Assembly (NCBI GenBank): GCA_963738445.1
Contig: CAVTWS010000012.1
Span: 310,001-374,000, forward strand
From: CAVTWS01 sp963738445
GTDB taxonomy: Bacteria; Actinomycetota; Acidimicrobiia; Acidimicrobiales; SHLQ01
Reading direction: 5' to 3'
Length of the DNA stretch: 64,000 nt
Of the stretch, positions 18,232 to 25,949 are shown piece after piece. Numbering within the stretch: the first letter of the stretch is position 1; every line of letters begins with the position of its first letter. A model generated the notes under the pieces. It was not told the DNA's origin and searched no databases. It saw nothing but the letters and a program-made list of their open reading frames with translations. The translations under genes were made by a program, and so were the position numbers.

Positions 18232-19055
18232 ATGATCATGGCGGCCGGCCTGGGAGCCGATTCGGCGGCACGAAGCAGTTCGCCGAGGTGGGGCCCGACG
18301 GGGAGGCGTTCTTCGACTTCGCCATCCGTGACGCGCTCGCCGCCGGGGCCAGCGATGTCGTGATGATCGTGCGCACCGACATCGAGGACGACGTGCGCAC
18401 TCATCTGGCCCGGCACCACAGCGACGACCTCCGCATCGAGTTCGTGCGTCAGGACGAGCTCGGCCCACCGAGGGCCAAGCCGTGGGGCACCGCCCATGCC
18501 GTGCTCTCCGCTCGACCGGCGATCTCGCAACCGTTCGTGGTCGTCAACGCGGACGACTACTACGGTCAGTGGTCCTACGCCCGGCTGGCCGAACGGCTGC
18601 GTGACGTCACCCCGGGTCAGGCCCTGCTGGCCGGATTCGAGCTGGGCCGCACGCTGCCGAGCCACGGCACCGTCTCGCGGGGAGTGTGCCGGGTCGACGA
18701 TGCTGGTCGCCTGGTCTCGATCGTGGAGACGCACGGGATCGGCCGCACGGCCGACGGTGGCCTCGAGGCCACCGACCCGGCTGGTGCGGTCGACCCGGCG
18801 TCACCCGTCTCGATGAACATGTGGGCGTTCGCCCCCGAGTTCCTCGGCCAGGTCGAGAGCCGGTTCTCGTCGTTCCTGGCCACCCACGGCGACGATCCCA
18901 AGGCGGAGTACCTGCTCCCGGGCGTGGTCGCCGACCTGATCGGCTCCGGCGAGCTGAGCGTCGATGTCGTGCCGATCGCGGAGGATTGGATCGGCGTGAC
19001 CAACCCCGACGATCTCGAGCCGGCGCGCGCCGTCCTGGCCGGCCGATCGAGCTGA
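18232..19055 (+). CDS. sugar nucleotidyltransferase (NTP-transferase family), one frameshift
   Basis: The N-terminal nucleotide loop MIMAAGLGA-FGGTKQFAEVG is split by one missing base near 18262; the rest (from 18288) is a single 255-codon frame. The layout fits a family with the opening MGSRYGGLKQ and the metal/sugar segment VVVNADDYYG. PKAEYLLPGVVADLI and EDWIGVTNPDDL at the end are also typical. These enzymes couple a sugar-1-phosphate to UTP/TTP. A galactokinase gene begins 51 bp downstream, suggesting a sugar activation pair. The start (ATG 18232 or 18238) is uncertain. Confidence 0.78.
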
Positions 19056-19106
19056 ACGTCCGTCGGGGCTCACGGTCGCTCGGGGTGGCCGTCGGTCGGG
19101 TCGACC

Positions 19107-20159
19107 GTGAGCTCTGAGCCGGACCGGGCACCGCGCCGGGCGTTCGCACCCGGGCACGTCAACCTGATCGGTGATCACACCGACTACACCGGCGGGCTGG
19201 TGCTCCCGGTGGCCATCCAGCTCGGGACCACCGTGATCGGTCGTCCCGGCGGCTCGACCATCGAGCTCGTCTCCGACCGCGACCCCACGCCCGTCCGGTT
19301 CGAGGTCGGCTCAGCAACCGACGCGGCTGGCGGCCGCTCAGCGCCCCGCCCGGCCGGGTGGGGTGCGGTCGTCGCCGCGGTGGCGCAACTGGTGCGCCCC
19401 CGGGCGGGGTTCGTCGGCGCCGTCGCATCGACCGTCCCGTTGGGCGCGGGATTGTCGTCGTCGGCGTCACTGGAGGTGGCACTCGCGCTCGCCCTGGGTT
19501 TCGAGGGCTCGGACCTCGAGCTGGCGCGCCTCGCCCAGTCGGCGGAACACCTCGCGTCCGGCGTGCCGTGCGGCCTGATGGATCAGCTGGCCTCGGTAGC
19601 CGGACAGGCGGGCCACGCCCTCCTCATCGACTGCTCGACGGATCACGTCCGACCGATCGCCGTCCCCGAGGCGTGGGAGATCCAGGTCGTCCACTCCGAG
19701 GTGACGCGGACGCTGGCCGGTTCGGCGTACGCCGAACGCCGCGAGGCCTGCGAGCGAGCCGAGTCCGAGATCGGACCGCTGCGGAACGCTCAGGTCGCCG
19801 ACCTCGCCGGCCTGACGGATGCGACCCTGCATCGCCGCGCCCGTCATGTCGTCACCGAGAACGACCGGGTCAGAGCGTTCGCGACTGCGTTGACGGCGGT
19901 CGACTCGTCGACGGCGTCGGCGATGATGGCCGGTAGCCAGAGGAGCCTCCGGGACGATTTCGAGGTGAGCCACCCGGAGGTCGACGAACTGGTGGAGCTG
20001 CTCGTCCGTCACCCGGGCGTGATCGGAGCCCGCATGACGGGTGCCGGATTCGGGGGTTGCGTGGTCGCGCTCACCGAGCGCGGCGCCGATCTCCACGGCG
20101 TGGCCGGAGGGCGGCGGCTCTGGCGCGTCACCGCGAGCGGCGGCGCCCGGCTGGCCTGA
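19107..20159 (+). CDS. galK: galactokinase (GHMP kinase)
   Basis: The 350-residue GHMP kinase starts at GTG 19107. The galactokinase signature appears as GHVNLIGDHTDYTGG (family GRVNLIGEHTDYN). The ATP loop is VPLGAGLSSSASLEVALALA and the C-terminal GHMP motif is GARMTGAGFGGCVVAL. Catalytic Asp is expected in CGLMDQLASV. It phosphorylates galactose, or a related hexose, to the 1-phosphate. The nucleotidyltransferase upstream could use that product. No galT or galE of classical type is adjacent, so the exact sugar is open. Confidence 0.88.
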   Translation: MSSEPDRAPRRAFAPGHVNLIGDHTDYTGGLVLPVAIQLGTTVIGRPGGSTIELVSDRDPTPVRFEVGSATDAAGGRSAPRPAGWGAVVAAVAQLVRPRAGFVGAVASTVPLGAGLSSSASLEVALALALGFEGSDLELARLAQSAEHLASGVPCGLMDQLASVAGQAGHALLIDCSTDHVRPIAVPEAWEIQVVHSEVTRTLAGSAYAERREACERAESEIGPLRNAQVADLAGLTDATLHRRARHVVTENDRVRAFATALTAVDSSTASAMMAGSQRSLRDDFEVSHPEVDELVELLVRHPGVIGARMTGAGFGGCVVALTERGADLHGVAGGRRLWRVTASGGARLA

Positions 20160-20203
20160 CCGGCCGGTCAGAAGGGAGAACAGGCCCGCGATATCGTGCG
20201 CCG

Positions 20204-20920
20204 GTGCCCGACGGAACCTCACCGCGTCTCGAGTTCGACCCCGTGGCCGCGAAGTCGTACATGGACTCCCTCGCCGACGGCGATCTCGTCGACCCGGACC
20301 ACCCGTCGATCCGGTTGGCCGCCGTCATCCGCCAACTGACCCGACTGATGGTGACCCACTCGCTCACCCCCGACCAGGCCGGCGCGATCGCCGACGCGCT
20401 CGAGGTGCAGGTGGGTCGCATCTCGATGCACGGGGGTAGCCGGTACACCGGATCGAACCGCGCCGATCGACTCGGACCGGGCGGCCTGCGTCCCAACGGC
20501 GACGGCAACCACCCGTTCATCGGTCTGGCCAACCCGATCGCCCCGCCACTACGGCTGTCCTCGGACGGCCATAACGTCCACGCTGACGTGACCTATGACG
20601 AGCGCCACGAGGGCCTGCCCGGGTTGGTGCAGGGCGGGGTCATCGCGGCCGGGTTCGACATCGTGCTGGGCCGCACCGCCCACCTCACCGGCCAGGGCGG
20701 ACCGACCGGGACGTACAGTGTGCGATTCGTCGGACCGACTCCCATCCTGCAGCCGCTCACCATGACCGCCTGGCCGACCGCCATCGACGGGCGAAAGGTG
20801 CTGGTGGCGGGCGAACTGACCCTGGCCGACGGCACCGTCACCGTCACCGCGACCGGGACCCTGATCATGCCGTCGAACGGCCGCCTGCCGACGGGCTCAT
20901 CGAGCGAGGAGGTGGGGTGA
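20204..20920 (+). CDS. PaaI-like hotdog thioesterase family protein
   Basis: The 238-residue protein starts at GTG 20204 (VPDGTSPRLEF); no strong ribosome site is near, so the start is tentative. The second half carries the hotdog/PaaI pattern: HEGLPGLVQGGVIAAGFDIVL (HGG-like helix region) and GPTGTYSVRFVGPTPILQPL. The first half is a variable helical region. Family members hydrolyse acyl-CoA thioesters. The next gene starts directly at its stop codon, and both fit the CoA-ester theme of this region. Confidence 0.75.
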   Translation: MPDGTSPRLEFDPVAAKSYMDSLADGDLVDPDHPSIRLAAVIRQLTRLMVTHSLTPDQAGAIADALEVQVGRISMHGGSRYTGSNRADRLGPGGLRPNGDGNHPFIGLANPIAPPLRLSSDGHNVHADVTYDERHEGLPGLVQGGVIAAGFDIVLGRTAHLTGQGGPTGTYSVRFVGPTPILQPLTMTAWPTAIDGRKVLVAGELTLADGTVTVTATGTLIMPSNGRLPTGSSSEEVG

Positions 20921-21758
20921 ATGCCCGTGGGTGACGTCTTCGCAACGTGGGACGGCCGGATCGACGCCGATGCGGTCTACGCCTACGCCCGCGCCACCAA
21001 CGATTCGAGCGATCTGGCGCGGAGCGGCGTCGCCGTGCCGCCGCTGTTCACGGCCATGAACGTGACCCCCCTGTGGACCGGCTACCAACAGCTCGACGAC
21101 GTGAGCGACTACATCCGCCTACCCGGCGTGCACGGCCAGCACGACGTGCACCTCCACTATCCGGTCCGGCCCGGCGCCGCCCTCGTCTGGACCGCGGACC
21201 TCCACAGTCTGTCGCAGACCTCGGCCGGGGCCCGGATCACCCTCGCACACGGTTGTGTCCGACGCCGACGGTACCCCGCTGGTCGAGCACTTCTGGACGA
21301 ACCTGATCCCCGGCGCCACCATCGAGCAGGCCGCCGGCCCGCCGCTCCACGACCACACCTTGGACGACATCCTCCGCGCCCGACCGGGGGACAGCACGAC
21401 GGTCTACGTCGAGCGCGACCAGGCGTACCGCTACGCCGGCGTGTCGATGGACCACGCCAGCCACGCCATCGACGAGGACGCCGCCCACGAGCAGGGGTAT
21501 CCGACCAAGATCCTGCAGGGCATGTGCACCTTCGGCCTGTGCGCCTCGGCCCTGATCGGGCTGCTGGCCGGCGGCGACGGTCGACGGGTCCGACGCCTGG
21601 CCGGTCGGTTCGCCTCGCCGGCGTTCCCGAACCGCGAGATCACGATCCAGACCTTTGTCGCCCCTGACGTGGATGGTCGCCGAGCCTTCGCCTTCGAAGC
21701 GAGCCAGCACGACGTCCCCGTCGTCCGCCACGGCCGCATCGAGCTCACGGCCGACTGA
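20921..21758 (+). CDS. MaoC-like dehydratase, one frameshift
   Basis: ATG 20921 follows the thioesterase stop TGA immediately, with GAGGAGG upstream. The double-hotdog protein of about 279 residues breaks near 21252, where ARITLAH joins to VVSDADGTPLVEHFWTN after one base is restored. The C-terminal hotdog has YRYAGVSMDHASHAIDEDAA and the MaoC helix LQGMCTFGLCASALIG. Such two-domain enzymes hydrate 2-enoyl-CoA, as in the steroid ChsH/Hsd4B group. Translational coupling to the thioesterase is expected. Confidence 0.78.
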
Positions 21759-21773
21759 CCGATCGGAACGGAC

Positions 21774-23378
21774 TCAGCCCACCACATCGATGGTGGTGGG
21801 CCAGCCGATGGCAGTGATCTCGGACGCGTCGAGATCCTGGCTGTGACCGGCCTGATCGACGAGGACCAGGCTGTCGATGCCCCACGTTCCCGTCTCGCCG
21901 CCGGCCGGTACCGAAAGATGGACCAGGTACACACCGTTCAGCGCGTTGCCCGAGACCCGGGAGGCCGGAAGGATGTCGGCCTCGACGGTCTGGAAGCCCG
22001 AGGGGCTCCGGAAGCGGATCCGGGACCGCACCCCGGTGAGGGGTGTCGCCGCGAGGCCTTCGAGCTCGTCGATGATCCCGATCGCGGCCGCGAACTCGCC
22101 CGGAGCGCTCGACACGTCGATCGACGGCGGGTGGATGACCAGCGTGTCGAGCAACGGAGGCGGGGGTGGACTGGGGTCGAACCAGCCGAGCAGGTCGACG
22201 ACGACGTGCGAGTTGCCGTCGCTGTTGGCCAGCGACACGGTGCCGTCGGCACCGACACCGACGATCACCATGTTGGGCACGGTCTGTCCGGGGACGAAGT
22301 TGAGGTTCGATGCCAGCGGCATCGAGGTGCCGCTCGGCCACACGGTGAGGAAACCGGGCCGGGTCGGGTCGGTCACCGTGACGTTGAGCGCCACAGCTCC
22401 CGGAAGGGGCGACGACGGCGCCCGTCCCGGTCCGACGACGCTGAGGCGCCGGTCCTCCTCGGGTCGGAAGGCACCGTCGGCGAGTCGGGTGTCGAGCAGC
22501 CGCGTGGGTGTCGTGGGAGTGAAGCCGGTGGAGTACCACCCGAGCACGTCGACCACCACGTGGGTGCGGCCGGCGCTGTTCAACACGGAGATCGTGCCGC
22601 CGGCGCTCGGCGAGACCACGACGAGGTTCGCCACGGTCTGGCCGGTGGTGACGTTCAGGTTCGAGGCCACCGGCGCGGGACCGCCGCCCGGCCAGACGGT
22701 GAGGTAGGTGGACGCCGTCGCCTCGGTGGCGGTGACGTTGAGCACGACGGCCTCGGCCTCCCGGAGGGGGACACCGTTGATGCCGGCGATCCGGATGTCG
22801 CGCACCTCGCCCTCTCGCAGCGAGGTGAACCCCCGTCGCCGGGTGTCGAGCAGACGAAACGGGATCGTGGGTCGGAAACCGATCTGGTTCCAACCCAACA
22901 CGTCGACGATCACATCGGCGTCACCACCGTTGTTGTAGATGGCGACCCGTCCCTGGCTGTCGACGCCGGACACCACGAGGTTGGGCACCGTCTGGCCCGG
23001 CGCGAAGTTGAGGTTCGACGCCAACGGTTGCCCGGCGTCGGCGGGAAAGACCGAGAGGTAACCGGCCTGGGTCGGGTCCGTGACCGTCACGTTCATGATG
23101 ACGGACGTGGGGAGGCCGTTCGGGACGCCGCCGGAGCCGGTCAGGTCGAGCAGGCGGATCTCCTCGTTGAACAGGGTGTCGCCCCCGAGACCCGAACGCG
23201 TGTCCATCATCCTGGTGGGCGTGACGGGGACGAACGTGCGCAAAGGGTTCGGTTGGATCGTGCCCGGTTGAGGGATCGCCGCCCGAGGAATCGCCCCCTG
23301 GGCCGAACCGCGGCCATCGACGAGAACCAGCGTGCTCAGGGAGAGGGCGACGATCAGGGCGACGGATCTGCGGAACAT
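21774..23378 (-). CDS. secreted protein with three LDTR/SNLN/VDVLGW repeats
   Basis: ATG 23378 (MFRRSVALIVALSLSTLVLV) gives a Sec signal peptide. Three repeats of about 120-130 residues follow. Each opens PTRxxDTR or RLLDTR, has a central NVTVTDPT/NVTATE strand, then ASNLNFxPGQTVPNLV, then a strand ending VDVLGW. A Pro-rich linker leads to a C-terminal beta-rich domain of about 130 residues (HPPSIDVSSAPGEF to the end) without repeats. The same repeat occurs three times in the secreted protein at 25950-28631. An extracellular adhesive or glycan-facing role is plausible but not shown. I do not know a functional name for this repeat. Confidence 0.8.
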   Translation of the reverse strand: MFRRSVALIVALSLSTLVLVDGRGSAQGAIPRAAIPQPGTIQPNPLRTFVPVTPTRMMDTRSGLGGDTLFNEEIRLLDLTGSGGVPNGLPTSVIMNVTVTDPTQAGYLSVFPADAGQPLASNLNFAPGQTVPNLVVSGVDSQGRVAIYNNGGDADVIVDVLGWNQIGFRPTIPFRLLDTRRRGFTSLREGEVRDIRIAGINGVPLREAEAVVLNVTATEATASTYLTVWPGGGPAPVASNLNVTTGQTVANLVVVSPSAGGTISVLNSAGRTHVVVDVLGWYSTGFTPTTPTRLLDTRLADGAFRPEEDRRLSVVGPGRAPSSPLPGAVALNVTVTDPTRPGFLTVWPSGTSMPLASNLNFVPGQTVPNMVIVGVGADGTVSLANSDGNSHVVVDLLGWFDPSPPPPPLLDTLVIHPPSIDVSSAPGEFAAAIGIIDELEGLAATPLTGVRSRIRFRSPSGFQTVEADILPASRVSGNALNGVYLVHLSVPAGGETGTWGIDSLVLVDQAGHSQDLDASEITAIGWPTTIDVVG

Positions 23379-23409
23379 GGAACCCACTACCGATACCACG
23401 TCGGGGCGC

Positions 23410-24108
23410 TCAGCCGAGGGCAGGGTTGGGCCGGCTACCCGCCGCCGGCCCCGCCGGTTCGGTGCCCGCCACCCGGTCCAGCCGGTAGACGCCGGGATCG
23501 AAGCCGCTCAGCGGAGGTTGCAGCCGGCGACCCGACCGGGCGGCCAGATCGAGCACGAGCTCCTCGAGCTCGAACCAGTCGTGGGCTCGGAGGCCATCGA
23601 GATGCCGGTTGTACGGCTGGTCGAACGTCACGACGACGTTGCCGTTGGCCCGGAGGGCCTCCACGTTGTGCGGGCCGTCGTCGATGTAGACGTCGGCCTC
23701 GACCTCGGGTTTCGCGCCCAGGAAGCAGATGTCACGGTAAGGCAGCCGGGCCGCGTCGAGCCAGGCCACGGTGTCGCTGACCGCGACCGCATGGCCCCAG
23801 TTGACGTAGAGGCGATGGGTGATGATGCGAATCCACACGCCGGCGTCGGACAGCCGCCACAACGCTTCGGCGGCGCCGTTCATGACGGGCAGATCACGCA
23901 GGATCCGATGCTCGGTCACGGCCCGATGGTGGATCCGCTCGAAGGTGTCCTCGTCGAGTCCCCATTCCTGGAACCCCCACGAGCGCTCCAGCGGGAGTGC
24001 GTCCTCGGCGACGCCGAGCTCCTCCGCGACCACCCGCCGGAAGCCGAGCGTGTAGTCGGCGCACACACCGTCGAGGTCGACGCCGAGGACGAAGACGGGA
24101 TCCGGCAT
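23410..24108 (-). CDS. HAD-family 5'-nucleotidase (NT5C-like)
   Basis: The 232-residue protein starts at ATG 24108 (MPDPVFVLGVDLDGVCADYT). The DLDGVCADY motif supplies the catalytic Asp pair of HAD phosphatases, with the ITHRLY and IDDGPHN motifs as later HAD elements. The layout matches the deoxyribonucleotidase NT5C family, which dephosphorylates pyrimidine nucleotides. The C-terminal 40 residues are Pro/Gly-rich and unlike the family. It sits between the secreted repeat protein and an SDR gene in the same direction. Confidence 0.78.
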   Translation of the reverse strand: MPDPVFVLGVDLDGVCADYTLGFRRVVAEELGVAEDALPLERSWGFQEWGLDEDTFERIHHRAVTEHRILRDLPVMNGAAEALWRLSDAGVWIRIITHRLYVNWGHAVAVSDTVAWLDAARLPYRDICFLGAKPEVEADVYIDDGPHNVEALRANGNVVVTFDQPYNRHLDGLRAHDWFELEELVLDLAARSGRRLQPPLSGFDPGVYRLDRVAGTEPAGPAAGSRPNPALG

Positions 24109-24126
24109 GGACTCGGGGGCCCGCCG

Positions 24127-24885
24127 TCAGCCGGCGGTGATGCCCAGATCGGCGCTGACGATCGCGCCGTGGATCGGCCGGGCCTCGTCCGACGCCAGGT
24201 AGGCGAACAGCGAGGCGATCTCATCCGCCTGGGCCATGCCCCGGAACCCGGTGAACCGGCCCACCAGATCCCAGTCGACATCGCCTTCCGGGAAGGCGAA
24301 GGTACGGGTCAGGTTGGTCTCGACGCCACCGGGAGCGATGGCGTTGACCCGCACCCCCGTGCGCACGAACTCCATGGCCAGGGCGCGAGTGAAGTTGACG
24401 ATCGCCCCCTTCGTCGCGCAGTAGGCGACGGTGTACGCCTGACCCATGAGGCCGGCGTTGGAGGCGATGTTGACGATGCAGCCCGACGTCTCGATCAGGT
24501 GGGGGATCGCGGCCTGGGCGCAATGGAACGGCGCCGTCAGGTTGATGTCGAGCATCTGCTGCCACGCCTCCGCCGGCACATCGGCGAAGTGCTCGGCCCG
24601 CGCGATGCCGGCGACGTTGCCGAGGATGTCGAGACGACCGAACCGGTCGGCGGCGTCGTTCACCAGGGCGAAGCACTCGTCCCGGGAGCGGACATCGCCC
24701 ACCCTGGTGGCGAACGTGCCCCCGCCCTCGGTGGCGATGAGGGACGAGGTGTCGGCCAGGCGCGACTCGTCGATGTCGTGTCCGAGCACCGACGCGCCCT
24801 CTGCGGCGAGCCGTCGGGAGACCGCTTGCCCGATGCCCGATCCCGCGCCGGTCACGACGGCAACCTTGCCCTCGAATCGCTGCAT
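24127..24885 (-). CDS. SDR family oxidoreductase
   Basis: ATG 24885 (MQRFEGKVAVVTGAGSGIGQ) is preferred over an upstream in-frame start because the family begins here and an ACGGAGA site precedes it. The 252-residue protein has TGAGSGIG, NVAGIA in place of NNAG, and YCATKGAIVNF with the catalytic Tyr and Lys. It ends with IHGAIVSADLGITAG. The substrate is unknown. It diverges from the second SDR gene at 25014, with about 128 bp between the starts. Confidence 0.88.
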   Translation of the reverse strand: MQRFEGKVAVVTGAGSGIGQAVSRRLAAEGASVLGHDIDESRLADTSSLIATEGGGTFATRVGDVRSRDECFALVNDAADRFGRLDILGNVAGIARAEHFADVPAEAWQQMLDINLTAPFHCAQAAIPHLIETSGCIVNIASNAGLMGQAYTVAYCATKGAIVNFTRALAMEFVRTGVRVNAIAPGGVETNLTRTFAFPEGDVDWDLVGRFTGFRGMAQADEIASLFAYLASDEARPIHGAIVSADLGITAG

Positions 24886-24939
24886 GTGGTTCTCCGTCCC
24901 TCTCGACCGTGTCACGACGCTCAGACGCCGGCACCCTAG

Positions 24940-24966
24940 TTGGTCGGCAGGAGGGTGACGTACACT
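24940..24966 (+). promoter_or_regulatory. candidate promoter for the SDR gene at 25014
   Basis: TTGGTC (24940-24945) and TACACT (24961-24966) lie 15 bp apart in the divergent intergenic region. The spacing is shorter than the usual 17 bp. The predicted start would leave a leader of about 40 nt before ATG 25014. Confidence 0.3.
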
Positions 24967-25013
24967 CTCGCCGCCCGACGATCGAACGTGGGGCGTGACG
25001 AGCAGGGGATGAC

Positions 25014-25817
25014 ATGGGTCGGTTGGACGGCAAGGTGGCGATCGTCACGGGCGCGGCACGGGGGCAGGGCGAGGCGACGGCCCGCCTGTTCGCGAGCGAA
25101 GGGGCGAAGGTCGTCCTCGGCGATGTGCTCGACGACGCCGGGCAGGCGGTCGCGGCGGACATCGGGCCGGAGCGGGCCCGCTACGTCACCCTCGACGTGT
25201 CGAGCGAGGACGCCTGGGTGAACGCCGTCAACGTGGCGACGGGGTGGGGGAGCCTCGAGGTGCTGGTGAACAACGCCGCGGTCCTGTGGCCGTCGGCCAT
25301 CGAGGACTGCACGCTCGAGCAGTACATGTTCCACGTGAACATCAACCAGGTCGGCACCTTCCTCGGCATCCGGTCCGTGATCCCTACCATGAAGGCCGGG
25401 GGCAAGGGCTCGATCGTCAACATCTCGTCCATCGACGGCATGCAGTCCAAGAACGGACTGGTCGCCTATTCGTCGACGAAGTACGCCATCCGGGGCATGA
25501 CCAAGACGGCCGCCATCGAGCTCGGCCCTCATGGGGTTCGCGTCAACTCGGTGCATCCGGGCGGCGTCAACACGGCCATGGGCAACCCGACCGGTCAGGC
25601 CGAGCTGGCGTCGGTCCCGTACGTGCGCCAGGCGATTCCCCGGATCGGCGAGCCGCTCGAGATCGCGTACGTCTCGCTGTTCCTGGCGTCGGACGAGGCG
25701 TCGTACGTCACGGGCGCCGAGATCACCGCAGACGGTGGTTGGCGGGCCGGCAACCGTGAACCCGGGTTACCGGGCAGCGGCCACGACGGTGGCTACGGCT
25801 ACACCGCCACCCACTGA
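25014..25817 (+). CDS. SDR family oxidoreductase (3-alpha/20-beta-hydroxysteroid dehydrogenase-like)
   Basis: The 267-residue protein begins MGRLDGKVAIVTGAARGQGE and has VLVNNAAVLWP, ISSIDGMQ and YSSTKYAIRGMTKTAA, so the catalytic Ser, Tyr and Lys are all present. The start pattern (GRLDGKVAIVTGAARGQGE) resembles actinobacterial FabG3 and related 20-beta-hydroxysteroid dehydrogenases, which reduce keto-steroids with NADH. The C-terminal 25 residues are Gly/Tyr-rich and unusual. The real substrate is not certain. Confidence 0.85.
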   Translation: MGRLDGKVAIVTGAARGQGEATARLFASEGAKVVLGDVLDDAGQAVAADIGPERARYVTLDVSSEDAWVNAVNVATGWGSLEVLVNNAAVLWPSAIEDCTLEQYMFHVNINQVGTFLGIRSVIPTMKAGGKGSIVNISSIDGMQSKNGLVAYSSTKYAIRGMTKTAAIELGPHGVRVNSVHPGGVNTAMGNPTGQAELASVPYVRQAIPRIGEPLEIAYVSLFLASDEASYVTGAEITADGGWRAGNREPGLPGSGHDGGYGYTATH

Positions 25818-25949
25818 GGTCCCATCGTGAATCACCGTGCACGAAGGGTCATCCTGCCCACGTCATGTTCGTTCGTCGTGTGGGAAGCTCTCGGCTCTCA
25901 TACCCCAACCCCGGATCTCTGGCGGATCCGAGAACTTCGTGGAGACCCC

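Noticed and set aside
15700..18250. Programmed frameshifting as the cause of the breaks in the DUF35, thiolase and hydratase genes
   Set aside because: The breaks occur at many unrelated sites without slippery sequences or downstream structures. Consensus error explains them better.
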